A DNA stretch of 64,000 nucleotides from Pseudoalteromonas sp. MSK9-3 (lineage in GTDB: Bacteria; Pseudomonadota; Gammaproteobacteria; Enterobacterales; Alteromonadaceae): assembly GCF_003590335.1 (NCBI RefSeq), contig NZ_MIET01000042.1, positions 1-64,000 of the forward strand. Reading direction: 5' to 3'. Below are positions 34,276 through 43,576 of the stretch, piece by piece. Under the pieces are notes generated by a model. That model was not told where the DNA came from. It did not search any database and worked only from the letters and a program-made list of their open reading frames with translations. The position numbers were made by a program, and so were the translations under genes. The number at the start of each line of letters is the position of its first letter. The first letter of the stretch is position 1.

Positions 34276-34461
34276 ATGATTAAGCAATTTAGTACACAAA
34301 ATAGCCCCGTAGCCTTCGTAGATGCAACGCATAATAACTTTTTGATGTTAGGTGGGCGCTATACCCCATTTGGTCAGGTGCTAAAAGCAGGTTATACGGT
34401 TAACGCCAGTAATAGCCGTTTTACCTTAGCACATTTGGAACGTGCGGATATTACGTTTTAA
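34276..34461 (+). CDS. Short ORF, probably a gene remnant
   Basis: 61 codons from an ATG without a good RBS. The translation (PVAFVDATHNNFLMLGGRYT, then PFGQVLKAGYTVNAS) is protein-like but looks like an interior or C-terminal piece of a larger protein. The family is not recognised. Confidence 0.3.
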   Translation: MIKQFSTQNSPVAFVDATHNNFLMLGGRYTPFGQVLKAGYTVNASNSRFTLAHLERADITF

Positions 34462-34620
34462 TACGTTAGTCTACGGTACTAAACAGACCTTCACTAGTGA
34501 GCTACGCGATGCTTATTTCGCTGTTCAAACTATTGTTTAGCATGGTTTTTTTACTTTATAAGACTTTAAGTATTATGTTATTGTACCGATTGTTTTTACG
34601 AAGTTATTAAAAGGAATAAT

Positions 34621-35505
34621 ATGAAAAAACAAACATTTACTCTATGTGCTTTATCTATGTTAACAACTCTATCGGTTGCTTCATCTGAATACATTTATAC
34701 ATTCGACTCTAATTTGGATGGTATTGATAGTAAAACTCATGTTGGTTATATCGATCTTAAAGTTCGAGGTGAAATCATTTTTGGCACTAGCCCTGATGGA
34801 GGAGTTTTAGCTGGTGGCATCGAAGAAGTTAACAATAGCCATACAGGGTCTGGCAGTACAGCTCGATTTTCTTTTAAGTCCGAGGAAAATGGCAGAATTA
34901 AGTGGCTATCAGGTAATGTTACAAATGGTGTATGGCAAGGAACTTGGTACGGTTCTGAAGGTGATAAAGGGGACTTTAGTCTAACATCACCATTGAATAA
35001 TAACACGACCCCGACGGCTGCTGATGTGATTGAGTTTAATGCTGATCCCATTTACTCAGGCAGTGGAAGATACGATCAGCATAACTTATGGAATGTAGAC
35101 TTCTTAAAAAGCATTTATGGTGTTGGAGAGTTTGCATTTGCAGAGATAGATCAAACGAGAGGTATACTTGTTCAGTCAGATAGTGGAGGGCTGCCTTTCC
35201 CTATGTCGTTTGACCTGAGTTTTTCGAATAATTTCACGTTAAGTTCATTTAGGCTCGGTTCTATAAATAATGGACAGGGAACAAGACTAACAACATTTAA
35301 CTTGGATATTTGGCAAGGTGGAGAGTGGGTTACTAAAGGCAATTTCGAATTCCCCAATATCGCAGCATCTCGAACATTTGCCATACACGAATTTCAACTT
35401 CCTGAAAGCATAACTACAAGTAAAGTTAGAATTTCTGCAACAGGAACCAGTGATCATTATAATGGTGGACGTGTATTTATGTGGGGCTTATCATTTAATA
35501 ATTAG
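34621..35505 (+). CDS. Secreted protein, unknown, with C-terminal beta-sandwich-like region
   Basis: 294 residues with a signal peptide (cleavage near 21, VAS-SE) and AAAAGGA RBS. The first half repeats short Gly-rich strands (GVLAGGIEEVNNS, GNVTNGVWQGTWYGSEGDKG) typical of extracellular beta domains. The second half (about 145-294) has FDLSFSNNFTLSSFRLGS and KVRISATGTSDHYNGGRVFM, resembling galactose-binding-type or PEP-CTERM-associated beta sandwiches, but there is no anchor. No enzymatic motif. It converges on the propeller gene through a shared terminator. Confidence 0.65.
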   Translation: MKKQTFTLCALSMLTTLSVASSEYIYTFDSNLDGIDSKTHVGYIDLKVRGEIIFGTSPDGGVLAGGIEEVNNSHTGSGSTARFSFKSEENGRIKWLSGNVTNGVWQGTWYGSEGDKGDFSLTSPLNNNTTPTAADVIEFNADPIYSGSGRYDQHNLWNVDFLKSIYGVGEFAFAEIDQTRGILVQSDSGGLPFPMSFDLSFSNNFTLSSFRLGSINNGQGTRLTTFNLDIWQGGEWVTKGNFEFPNIAASRTFAIHEFQLPESITTSKVRISATGTSDHYNGGRVFMWGLSFNN

Positions 35506-35525
35506 GTGATGTAAATTGCACTTTT

Positions 35526-35556
35526 ATAGTATGAAGCGGTCAATGCTTCATACTAT
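35526..35556. terminator. Bidirectional terminator hairpin
   Basis: Stem ATAGTATGAAGC / GCTTCATACTAT with loop GGTCAAT between two convergent genes. A-rich and T-rich flanks on either side allow function in both directions. Confidence 0.75.
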
Positions 35557-35569
35557 TGTTATAAACTTT

Positions 35570-36847
35570 CTATTCTATTTCAATTCTAACTTGGCTGTTA
35601 TCATTTGGCATATCAACACTGCCTTGAGATGCAACAGCCTTATAACTGGAGCCTCTCACTTTTCGGATATATGTATAGTCTCCGGCCACCGTATCTTTTA
35701 ACTGCCACGAGCTGCCAACTTTCTGAAAGTAATTAATATCACCGCCAAAATAGGGTTTATTGTTGTTGCCATTAACTAAAACTCCTCTGACGTGCCAACC
35801 AAACCGATCTGTAATATAACTTGCAGCTGAGTAATTATGGTTAACTTGGGCAATGGTATTTATTTGAATGTCAGTTCGGCTGCGAATATCGAGATCTTTA
35901 GTGTGGCGCGTGCCTAAGGTTGGGTTGTAGGATGTACTTTCTGTGAATAAGACATGTACGCCTCCACCTGTACCTGTTTCTTCTGCAACGATGTCTTTCA
36001 CATAGATATAAGTCCCTTTTGCTTGTGAATCATAGACACGTGTTCTTGGATCATTCTCCGCCAGAGGTAATGTTAACTTCTCCCCTTTGATGTTGTACCA
36101 GACAGATGGGTTCCATGTATATGATTTAATAACATGAAGGTTTGATCTTCTATCTAGGTTGAGGTTTGGGTGATAGTTGTATGCGACATAGAGTGCACCA
36201 TCGTCGTTAGTGTCGCTCACGGCATAGTGACCCCCTTCAACAAGTTTCTTTTCAACGCCATTATTATCTACCCACAACGTGCGTGCTGAACGGTTATTTA
36301 TGTACTCATAACGGGTAAAAATGGCGAGGCGCTTACTGGTATTATCTAAGTGAATTTGTGGATAGGATTGATTAAAATCCCCGTGATCAGGCAAACCTTT
36401 TAGTTTTTCAAAGTCAGTGCCATAGGGGGATGTTGATTTGTATAGGTGTCCACTTTTGTATTTTTTAGCGACGCCTCGAGAAGACACTTGAACATGCACA
36501 TAACCATTACTGTCAATGTCTACGACTGCATTGGTATGTGGGTCATCCCAATTATATTCAGTGTGAACTTTTATTTTTTGATTGTAGTTTTTAACTAAAT
36601 AAGTGACTAAGTGACCACTTTCGTTACTGGAAAAAACCTCAAAGTGATTGTTGTTTTTTTCTACTGCAACAGGGATATGTTTGTATGTGTAAGTGCCCGT
36701 GGCACCACAATATTTGGGAACGCCGTTATATAACTGTTTAGTGAGACAAAAATAACTTGATTGATAGCCACTGTCGTAAACATGAATGTTGTTTGCGAAT
36801 GATGCTGCAGAGGTAAGTAAAAGCGCAAGGCTGATTGTAGATTTCAT
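35570..36847 (-). CDS. Secreted BNR-4-type beta-propeller, possibly a polysaccharide lyase
   Basis: 425 residues with a signal peptide (cleavage near 18-19). The blades include HTNAVVDIDSNGYVHVQVSS, FNQSYPQIHLDNTSKRLAIF, GHYAVSDTNDDGALYVAYN and GWHVRGVLVNGNNN, the layout of the BNR_4 family (seven-bladed propellers). In marine bacteria this fold includes the PL24/PL25 ulvan lyases, and a Pseudoalteromonas-type host makes such a role plausible, but I cannot confirm catalytic residues. Neuraminidase activity is unlikely since the Asp boxes are not canonical. Confidence 0.7.
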   Translation of the reverse strand: MKSTISLALLLTSAASFANNIHVYDSGYQSSYFCLTKQLYNGVPKYCGATGTYTYKHIPVAVEKNNNHFEVFSSNESGHLVTYLVKNYNQKIKVHTEYNWDDPHTNAVVDIDSNGYVHVQVSSRGVAKKYKSGHLYKSTSPYGTDFEKLKGLPDHGDFNQSYPQIHLDNTSKRLAIFTRYEYINNRSARTLWVDNNGVEKKLVEGGHYAVSDTNDDGALYVAYNYHPNLNLDRRSNLHVIKSYTWNPSVWYNIKGEKLTLPLAENDPRTRVYDSQAKGTYIYVKDIVAEETGTGGGVHVLFTESTSYNPTLGTRHTKDLDIRSRTDIQINTIAQVNHNYSAASYITDRFGWHVRGVLVNGNNNKPYFGGDINYFQKVGSSWQLKDTVAGDYTYIRKVRGSSYKAVASQGSVDMPNDNSQVRIEIE

Positions 36848-37079
36848 GAATATCCTTTCATATAATGGTTGTTAACCTATACATTACATTTAATTGTTGT
36901 TTTATCTATGACTAATTATTGATTTCTTTATGACACTTGTATTTGTTTGACAAGGTTTCGGCTTTATAGGTTATCTTTGACTTGATGGGAACTCTATTGT
37001 TTTTTCATTCGCTATTATTCAGTGCATGGCTCACAATACCTAAAGGGATCATGTTTTGTGCTTTATAGGTAAATCTTTA
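36848..37079. promoter_or_regulatory. Divergent promoter region
   Basis: The propeller gene (minus) and mltC (plus) diverge here. AT-rich with several TATAAT-like stretches (for example near 36870 on the minus strand). No operator is evident. Confidence 0.35.
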
Positions 37080-38246
37080 ATGCGAAAAAAAATAGCAGGG
37101 GCTGCTGTATTTATTCATCTTTTAATTTTTTTAACTGCCTGTCAGTCCACACTAAACTTAGAGTCTGCGAAAGCGCTTAAGACGATAACAGAGAAAATTC
37201 AGCAAAACCCACATGATGTTGCAGTGATCGCTGAAGGCATTAATAAAAGCGAACAAGCCATTAATCAAGATATTGCAAAAATACAGCGTTTATTTGGCGA
37301 CTTAGAGGCAATCATTGAGCAGGTATGGGGTAAATCAAATAAAGAGTTACCCAGTAATACCCGTTATGTGAAGTATTCGAATGATTATGAAGCGCGGGCC
37401 ATTGTCGATTTTGTTCAGGGTTCAGTAACCATAGAAACGATTGCGACGGAGAATATAAAGCCTAAGCTCTCTCAGGCGATATTCGAAACATTATTAACCT
37501 CAGATGATCCCAGTCAAACAGATATATTCTCCAGTCAATCGCCAACGCTATCAGGTGAGCCATTTTTATATCCGCAAGTACGTGATCAAGACGGGCAAGT
37601 GGTGCGTTATGAATGGCGTGCAAAGCGCTATGCAAGTTACTTGGTGGCTAATAACTTAACGACCTCACAGCAAAATGGTCGGAAAATGACGCAAGTGACG
37701 TTTAACTTAGTGACGGATCACAAGCATTTACGGCACTTAAAATACAGTGATTCGGTATTGGCGTCAGCAAAAAAATACAATATTTCACCAGCACTGATCT
37801 ATGCGGTTATTGAAACCGAAAGTGCTTTCAACCCGTATGCGGTGAGTCATGCAAATGCGTACGGATTAATGCAAGTTGTGCCAGCAACAGCGGGGCGCGA
37901 TGTTTACAAGCTGGAGAAGAACCGTGCAGGGCAACCGACTAAATCCACCCTTATGAGCCCACAGCAAAACATTGATATTGGTACTGCTTATTTGAAAATA
38001 CTCAATACCCGTTATTTAGTCGGAGTGAAGCATCAACTGAGCCGCGAATACACCATTATTTCAGCATATAATGGTGGCGCGGGGAACGTGTTTAAAACTT
38101 ACCACCCAAACCGCACTACAGCGGTCAAAAAAATTAATCAACAATCACCGGCTAGCGTATATAAACAGCTGCGTTATGACCATCCTCGCGATGAGTCACG
38201 CCGTTATCTTGAAAAGGTGACTGAAGCGAAGCAAAAGTATTTGTAG
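37080..38246 (+). CDS. mltC: Membrane-bound lytic murein transglycosylase C
   Basis: 388 residues from ATG 37080 (MRKKIAGAAVF). The lipobox LTAC (Cys21) directs lipid attachment in the outer membrane. The N-terminal DUF3393-like MltC domain is at about 30-190 and the SLT domain at about 225-380, with the catalytic Glu in AVIETESAFNPYAVS, then AYGLMQVVPATAG and SAYNGGAGNV. It cleaves the MurNAc-GlcNAc bond of peptidoglycan with 1,6-anhydro product. The full set of conserved motifs is present. Confidence 0.95.
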   Translation: MRKKIAGAAVFIHLLIFLTACQSTLNLESAKALKTITEKIQQNPHDVAVIAEGINKSEQAINQDIAKIQRLFGDLEAIIEQVWGKSNKELPSNTRYVKYSNDYEARAIVDFVQGSVTIETIATENIKPKLSQAIFETLLTSDDPSQTDIFSSQSPTLSGEPFLYPQVRDQDGQVVRYEWRAKRYASYLVANNLTTSQQNGRKMTQVTFNLVTDHKHLRHLKYSDSVLASAKKYNISPALIYAVIETESAFNPYAVSHANAYGLMQVVPATAGRDVYKLEKNRAGQPTKSTLMSPQQNIDIGTAYLKILNTRYLVGVKHQLSREYTIISAYNGGAGNVFKTYHPNRTTAVKKINQQSPASVYKQLRYDHPRDESRRYLEKVTEAKQKYL

Positions 38247-38288
38247 CGTTTTTTATTTTTAACTCTAGAAGAGCGTTGTTCTTCACAC

Positions 38289-38441
38289 TCACTCTACGAC
38301 GGTTTGATCCTCTTTAGCGGCAGCAAGTGCTATTTTATCTTTTAATTCAGGTAAGTGGTTGCTGCGTTTTCTATTAATAACCTGTCTTACTATAAAAAAA
38401 ATTAATAATGTCAAGCCATGTCCGAAAGTTGGAAGCCAGAT
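38289..38441 (-). pseudogene. C-terminal remnant of a membrane protein
   Basis: The minus strand encodes about 50 residues ending in a stop: IWLPTFGHGLTLLIFFIVRQ followed by VINRKRSNHLPELKDKIALA and AAKEDQTVVE. A hydrophobic helix followed by a charged tail is typical of a transporter C-terminus. An in-frame stop lies just upstream and no start is possible. It is a relic. Confidence 0.55.
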
Positions 38442-38530
38442 CTAAACTTCGCCGAATGATAACTTTGTAATCTAAGATAAGATTTCTGTTACATTTACTA
38501 GCTTATACAGTGACTTTATTGTGGGAAATA

Positions 38531-38557
38531 AGCTTCAGTGGCTTGGCCACTGAAGCT
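38531..38557. terminator. Strong hairpin between convergent genes
   Basis: A perfect 12-bp stem AGCTTCAGTGGC / GCCACTGAAGCT with loop TTG. It lacks a clean T run on either strand, so its role as a terminator is likely but not certain. Confidence 0.55.
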
Positions 38558-38631
38558 CTCAAATACTAGTATACAGAGTGGAATTTATATTTTTAAGCAC
38601 GTTAACATATATACTGTTTTACTTTACAGTA

Positions 38632-39777
38632 TTATAGCAAGTCTGAAATGTCGTTATACATACAATCAGGGTACCCTTCAGGTATATTTTTAATGGTTTT
38701 ACTATTTGGACTGTAAGTAACAGTATTTTCGATTGAATTGTCAAAAATATTGCTTATACAATTAGCGACTGAAGGCGTTTGACGTATAGTTTTTGGGGAT
38801 TCAGCGAAAAATATAGCAGGAACTCTCTGATTAGCAATAAACCTCTCGAAGTGACGAATAGTTTCATTAAAAATTTTGATATTTCTAATCCTTTGTTCTG
38901 TTGTGGTATATTCTTTTCGATAAGCGTTTATCAATTCGATATTGACCCCTATTTTTGTAGGGAATCCAGAGAGTCCATTTTTTGTAGGTGTAATCCCTGA
39001 TACATTTTGTCCATCTACCCAGTCTTCAATTTTTGAAAGTGGTATATAACTTTCCTCTTTACCTAAGTTTCTAGAAGAATAAAACATCACATTGGGTTGA
39101 ATGTAAATTTTGTCGAAAATAAATTTATTATTTATCCAATATGATATTATTTTTTTATTATTGGCTTCTAGCCCATAATAAGGGGACCAAGTTAACTCTT
39201 TGTTGTATGAGTTTGACGAGTTATACTTCTCATCTATAACTTGGCGCGCTCTAATAATATAGTCATGCTGAGAACCACTTACGGAAAGAGACTCATCAGC
39301 CATATAAAAACCTTTAATATTATTATTCCAGAAAGTATTTCCAAACTTTTGCGATACTGCTTTTTCTAAATCTATAAGGTAGCTTCGAATGTCAGTGCTT
39401 TGTGGAATCCTATAATATCTAGAACTTTCAATTCCTGTCTCTGTTTTTGGAAGAGCGATCCAGATTTTCTTTCCTGAGTGATTACTATCTCTTATTACAG
39501 AAATAGTTTTAACAGCTTCTTGGATAAATGGTAGGTAGTCATAGTAATTACTAGTAGAAAAGTTGTAAGTAGCAAAGCCTGAAGCTGAATTAGCATTCCC
39601 TGTAGGGGTAATAATAAACCCATTTATGTTACTTAGTAAATTTAACCTTTCTTTATTTACTTCATTACCAGGGTCATCCTTAGCGTCAACGGTTATTATG
39701 TATAGTTTGTCAGAGCTGAGAGTTTTGAAGTGAGGTATAAGTAATAATATCAACATCAATGTAATTATTTTGTTCAA
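38632..39777 (-). CDS. Secreted DUF4855-like (glycoside-hydrolase-like) protein
   Basis: 381 residues from the TTG at 39777, chosen because AAAGGA lies 8 bases upstream and the frame then starts with a clean signal peptide (MNKIITLMLILLLIPHF); the open frame extends to 39843 without support. The mature protein has ITVDAKDDPGNEVNKERLN, IKGFYMADESLSVSG, LTWSPYYGLEANN and IYIQPNVMFYSS, which suggests a TIM-barrel related to DUF4855 proteins. Catalytic acids may be the Glu and Asp in ADES. Lower GC than its neighbours and the adjacent IS30 debris suggest horizontal acquisition. Confidence 0.6.
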   Translation of the reverse strand: MNKIITLMLILLLIPHFKTLSSDKLYIITVDAKDDPGNEVNKERLNLLSNINGFIITPTGNANSASGFATYNFSTSNYYDYLPFIQEAVKTISVIRDSNHSGKKIWIALPKTETGIESSRYYRIPQSTDIRSYLIDLEKAVSQKFGNTFWNNNIKGFYMADESLSVSGSQHDYIIRARQVIDEKYNSSNSYNKELTWSPYYGLEANNKKIISYWINNKFIFDKIYIQPNVMFYSSRNLGKEESYIPLSKIEDWVDGQNVSGITPTKNGLSGFPTKIGVNIELINAYRKEYTTTEQRIRNIKIFNETIRHFERFIANQRVPAIFFAESPKTIRQTPSVANCISNIFDNSIENTVTYSPNSKTIKNIPEGYPDCMYNDISDLL

Positions 39778-39962
39778 TTTATTAATTCCTTTTGGTTTTG
39801 TGATTTTCCTTTTTAATTTAATGCTTGTTGAAGTGTGTATCAAGTTTTTTATTTGTTACTCCTGATTTCATATAATAAGTGCGACACTCATAGAAAGGTG
39901 TAGAAGAGGAAGCCAGCTGCTGAAAGTGGTAAGCTTTTCTCGCCAAAGAAACAAGCTCTACT

Positions 39963-40438
39963 ATGAGTTATCAGCAGTTGACCAAGGGGAGTAGATACCA
40001 GATTTCCACCCTTTGGAACTGGGGGTTTCAATTACTGAAATTGCCAAAACAGTGAAGTACCATCGTGCAACGTTATATCGTGAGTTAAAAAGAAACCAAA
40101 CACATGGGTAGTATTGCCTTACGAAAGTGCCTTCCAAATCGTCGGATGCAGTGACAAAGGCGACAATAGAGATGCTCATGCTATTTGAAGACTGTGTGCA
40201 CACAATTACCGCAGACAATGGTAGTGAATACGCTGGTTATCAGGAGATTGGAGGTGCACTGGATGCAGAAATATATTTTGCTCATCCGTATAGCTCTTGG
40301 GAGCGAGGCGCAAACGCGAATGGTCTGTTGAGAAATATGTGAAGAAAGGCACAGACTTGAGAAAGGTAACGTATGAAGATATTCAGTTTGCCCAATCAAT
40401 AATTAACAACCGTCCTAGAAAGTGTTTAGGGTTCAAGT
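39963..40438 (+). pseudogene. IS30-family transposase remnant
   Basis: The start MSYQQLTKGSRYQISTLWNW matches the N-terminal helix-turn-helix of IS30 transposases, and after a shift and an internal deletion the frame at 40127-40342 reads ITADNGSEYAGYQEI and IYFAHPYSSWERGANANGL, the DDE core with Asp and Glu contexts of IS30. A further shift leads to TYEDIQFAQSIINNRPRKCL. At least two frameshifts and missing middle sequence make it inactive. Confidence 0.8.
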
Positions 40439-40703
40439 AGTCAGCAGTTATTTTCAAAGAAGTTACAATGGCTGCTTGATATTAGAGGGTGTCCCACTTC
40501 GATGTTGAATTCGGGCCTATGACTGGCATCGCTCCCGGTTCAGGAATGTACTTTTCGCTGATGTATGATTAAATAGCGCTTTGCAATTACTGGGATAGCC
40601 AATGAACCTGATCGAACACCAGACTGCTGTCAAAGAAATCCGCTCAGATATTAACAAAAATTGATTCAGTCGATGTCATATTCCTTGTCATAAGTGCGCT
40701 CAC
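40439..40703. other. Intergenic after the IS30 remnant
   Basis: No gene. The sequence ATGTTGAATTCGGG at about 40502-40515 also occurs at 15120-15133 near the integrase remnant, a further trace of shared mobile DNA. Confidence 0.35.
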
Positions 40704-41057
40704 TCACCGCTTTTTTAGTGCGCCAGTGGTGTTTGTTTGCCATGATATCCCCACTAAAATAGTCTCGTTTAATATGGAATTGCTTGCGCTTGAGAGTAAG
40801 CTGACATGCATGGGTGCATGGGTGCATGGGTGCATGGGTGCATGGGTGTAATAAATCACCGAGTAAGGCTTTTTAGCGTTTTTGTTATATCCATCAGGTA
40901 AAGTGATGAAAAGCTCGTATTCGCGCGCTAATTGAGTGTCATTAATTGGCACTATGTGGGTGTTGGGTAAACGAAACTCTTTTGCTTGAGCGACTGAAAT
41001 AGTTAACAGGGTTATTAAATAGCAAAGCACGACGATTAAGTGTTTTTGTATAGTCAT
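40704..41057 (-). CDS. Truncated esterase-like protein containing an 8-bp tandem repeat
   Basis: 117 residues with a signal peptide (cleavage near 25, AQA-KE) and RBS AAAGGA. The start of the mature part (THIVPINDTQLAREYELFIT, LPDGYN, PYSVIYYT) and LNETILVGISWQTN fit a putative alpha/beta-hydrolase (esterase D/Fes-like) family whose members are normally about 270 residues. Here the frame stops at ALKKR, so the catalytic Ser, Asp and His are absent. Residues about 71-84 (THAPMHPC repeated) come from five copies of the 8-bp unit at 40807-40846. Confidence 0.7.
   Translation of the reverse strand: MTIQKHLIVVLCYLITLLTISVAQAKEFRLPNTHIVPINDTQLAREYELFITLPDGYNKNAKKPYSVIYYTHAPMHPCTHAPMHVSLLSSASNSILNETILVGISWQTNTTGALKKR
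40807..40846. repeat. Tandem repeat (TGCATGGG)x5
   Basis: Five exact copies of an 8-base unit inside the esterase-like reading frame. Because 8 is not a multiple of 3, gain or loss of one copy shifts the frame; 2, 5 or 8 copies keep the downstream frame. This is the form of a slipped-strand contingency locus. Confidence 0.95.
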
Positions 41058-41301
41058 GATTGTGTTTCCTTTTGTATCAGTTTTTTGATAAATGGCTGAC
41101 GACTTAACGTTGAACCTGACTGTATACGCAAAAATATGGAAAAACCTGATGTTGCGCTGATTTATAAATGATACATCAGAGATTTAAATTAATAATATAT
41201 TTATCATATGTTTATAAGCTATGTTTTGGAATGTTCAATTGATATGCTAGGATGATTTTTCGTTTAGATAGCGTATTAATTCACCTTTGGAAAGCGTAGA
41301 T

Positions 41302-43428
41302 ATGTCTGTTCAATATTGGGTAGGGGATTTTTTTATCGACCTCTCTCGAAATCAAGTTACCTATGATCACCAAACTCAAACAGTGCCGCCTAAGGCCTTA
41401 GCTGTACTCACGTGCCTTGCCAAAAATGCCAATAAGGTGGTCAGCCAAGATGAGTTATTGACCGATGTATGGCCTGATACCATTGTAACGCCAAACACGT
41501 TACAAAGAGGCATCGCACAATTAAGAAAAGTATTAGGGGCCAACCTTGAATCGCAGTCGTATATAAAAACGCATGCAAAGCAAGGGTATAGTTTGGAGTG
41601 TGAGGTACGTTGGCAAACAAATATAACGACTCCTAAACTAAGTAAGCGCAGTGCGCAATCAGCTCATGAAACGCAAGCACTTGCTGGGGAAAACGAGCGA
41701 CAAAAAGGTAACGGATCTTGGCGCCGTATTTTTGCTGGTTTTATGTTAACTCTTTTGTTTGGGATAGGCATTGGCTTGATCAGTATGGGTTACTTCAATG
41801 GCTCTAAAGCCTTTGAATTTGAGGTAACAGAGCTACGCTCATTGACCGCAACAGATGATAAAGAATATGGTGGTGTGTATTCAGCGGATGGTCAATATGT
41901 CATATTTCAGCGCTATCCTGAAAAACTGTGTCGCAGTAGTATTTGGGCCAAGCACCTTGAAACTGGGCGAGAAACCCCGCTCATGGATAAATTAGGCACG
42001 TATGGCGAGCATAGCCTGTCTAATGATGGCAAACAGCTTATTTATATTGAAGCCAACGACTGCACAACACCAGTCACCCAAAAGCAGTGTTATACATTAC
42101 AGCGTCTTGATGTTGCAAAGGCATTTGAGGGGCATAATCAACCGACACAAATCATGGAGTGTAAAAATACCAAAATAATCAAACCAACCTGGTTAAATGG
42201 CGATCAAGTGTTACTCATGCAGCTGAGCGATAAACGTTGGAAGTTGATCTTATATTCCATTACTGACAACGAAAGTCAGACTATTTATGATGTGCCTGAT
42301 GGCCGTTTCATTGATTATGATTACTCCGTTAAAGAGAACCTAATTGCATTAATTGTACTGAGAAATGATCACCAGCGATATCTTGATATAGTTAAGCCAA
42401 GTGGTGAACTCGTGTCGAGTCAGACAGTTGAAAACATACCTGAAATATCCCCTTATCGACGTATTTTACCTAACTTTACCCCCGATAATGAGCAGCTTAT
42501 TTTTAGCACTGGCCGACAGTTATTTGGCCTTACCTTTGATGGTAAAGTGTCGAATATTAGTATTCCGTTAGACACCTCCATTGGTACACCTACTTTTCAC
42601 CTCAATGGCCAGCGTGTATTAGTGGTAAAGGGGTTTTATGATAGTGATATTGCGATGATGGCGCTATCAAATGTACACGCTGACAACTATGTTACCCTCG
42701 ACCGTTCAACTCAATTTGAACACGCCGCGCAGTTTCAGCCTGGTGGTGCTTTAATCGCTTTTCAGTCGAATCGCTCGGGGGAGGCTCAAATATGGCTGTA
42801 CGATGGTAAAGGCTCACAAAAGCTCAGTAATTTTCCAAAAGACAGCTACTTCAATGGCATTAGTTGGGCTCAAGATGGACAGAGTGTGTTAGCGAATGTG
42901 AATTCTGAGTTATTCAGGGTGTTATTAGATGGCAGCCAAATGCATGTGCAGATGAATTACCCCATTCGAGAGTTGTTTCAGTGGAACAGTAAAGATGACA
43001 GTGCATTGGGGTTAGTCAATATCGATGGAGAGCCCATGCTTGTTGCGCTTAATTTGAGTAATTCAGCTTATACGATAGTTAGTGAAAAAGGCGTTAAATG
43101 GGCACAAAAAAGTGAGGATGGACGTGTTATTTACACGGATCAACTCGACCGTTTTTGGATAACAGGCTCGGTTGAAGATACCTTAATTCCACCTTTGATG
43201 TCTCAAGGCAGTGATAAGCGATTTGTGATCACACATAATGTAATTTATGGGGTAAATGAGGCATCGCAGTTATGGTCTTATGATTTGAACTCGACAGATT
43301 TTCAAGTGTTAGGTGCTGTGCCAAAAACCATAGATTATTTAACCGATGTAAATCATACGAATGTGTTGTTTAGTAATCATGTTGCGTCAAAAAAATCGCT
43401 GGCTGAGTTAGTATTGGCAGATAATTAG
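41302..43428 (+). CDS. ToxR/CadC-like membrane regulator with a periplasmic beta-propeller
   Basis: 708 residues from ATG 41302 (GGAAAG upstream). An N-terminal winged helix (about 5-105: VTPNTLQRGIAQLRKVLGA and the GYSLE wing) is followed by a linker and one transmembrane helix (about 142-165, IFAGFMLTLLFGIGIGLIS). The remaining 540 residues have repeated strands of the TolB/WD40-like type (DKEYGGVYSADGQYVIFQRY, SLSNDGKQLIYIE, FQPGGALIAFQSNRSGEAQI), a periplasmic propeller sensor. Such one-component regulators activate nearby or unlinked genes. Here it lies upstream of a deformylase and next to the truncated esterase gene. Confidence 0.88.
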   Translation: MSVQYWVGDFFIDLSRNQVTYDHQTQTVPPKALAVLTCLAKNANKVVSQDELLTDVWPDTIVTPNTLQRGIAQLRKVLGANLESQSYIKTHAKQGYSLECEVRWQTNITTPKLSKRSAQSAHETQALAGENERQKGNGSWRRIFAGFMLTLLFGIGIGLISMGYFNGSKAFEFEVTELRSLTATDDKEYGGVYSADGQYVIFQRYPEKLCRSSIWAKHLETGRETPLMDKLGTYGEHSLSNDGKQLIYIEANDCTTPVTQKQCYTLQRLDVAKAFEGHNQPTQIMECKNTKIIKPTWLNGDQVLLMQLSDKRWKLILYSITDNESQTIYDVPDGRFIDYDYSVKENLIALIVLRNDHQRYLDIVKPSGELVSSQTVENIPEISPYRRILPNFTPDNEQLIFSTGRQLFGLTFDGKVSNISIPLDTSIGTPTFHLNGQRVLVVKGFYDSDIAMMALSNVHADNYVTLDRSTQFEHAAQFQPGGALIAFQSNRSGEAQIWLYDGKGSQKLSNFPKDSYFNGISWAQDGQSVLANVNSELFRVLLDGSQMHVQMNYPIRELFQWNSKDDSALGLVNIDGEPMLVALNLSNSAYTIVSEKGVKWAQKSEDGRVIYTDQLDRFWITGSVEDTLIPPLMSQGSDKRFVITHNVIYGVNEASQLWSYDLNSTDFQVLGAVPKTIDYLTDVNHTNVLFSNHVASKKSLAELVLADN

Positions 43429-43576
43429 GCTCATTTACATGTGTTTAGCTAGTTTATACAGTTAGCGTCATTGTCAGGTAGTGCTGTCTTATAGCTGGCT
43501 TAGTAGTGAATTGACCGTCGTAAATAAAAAGCAAGGTAAACATGGCGTCGTCAACGGAGCATAAAAAGGAAACTCA

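Noticed and set aside
38632..39843. Start of the DUF4855-like gene at 39843
   Set aside because: The extra 22 residues are Lys/Thr-rich without an RBS, while the TTG at 39777 has AAAGGA upstream and gives a proper signal peptide.
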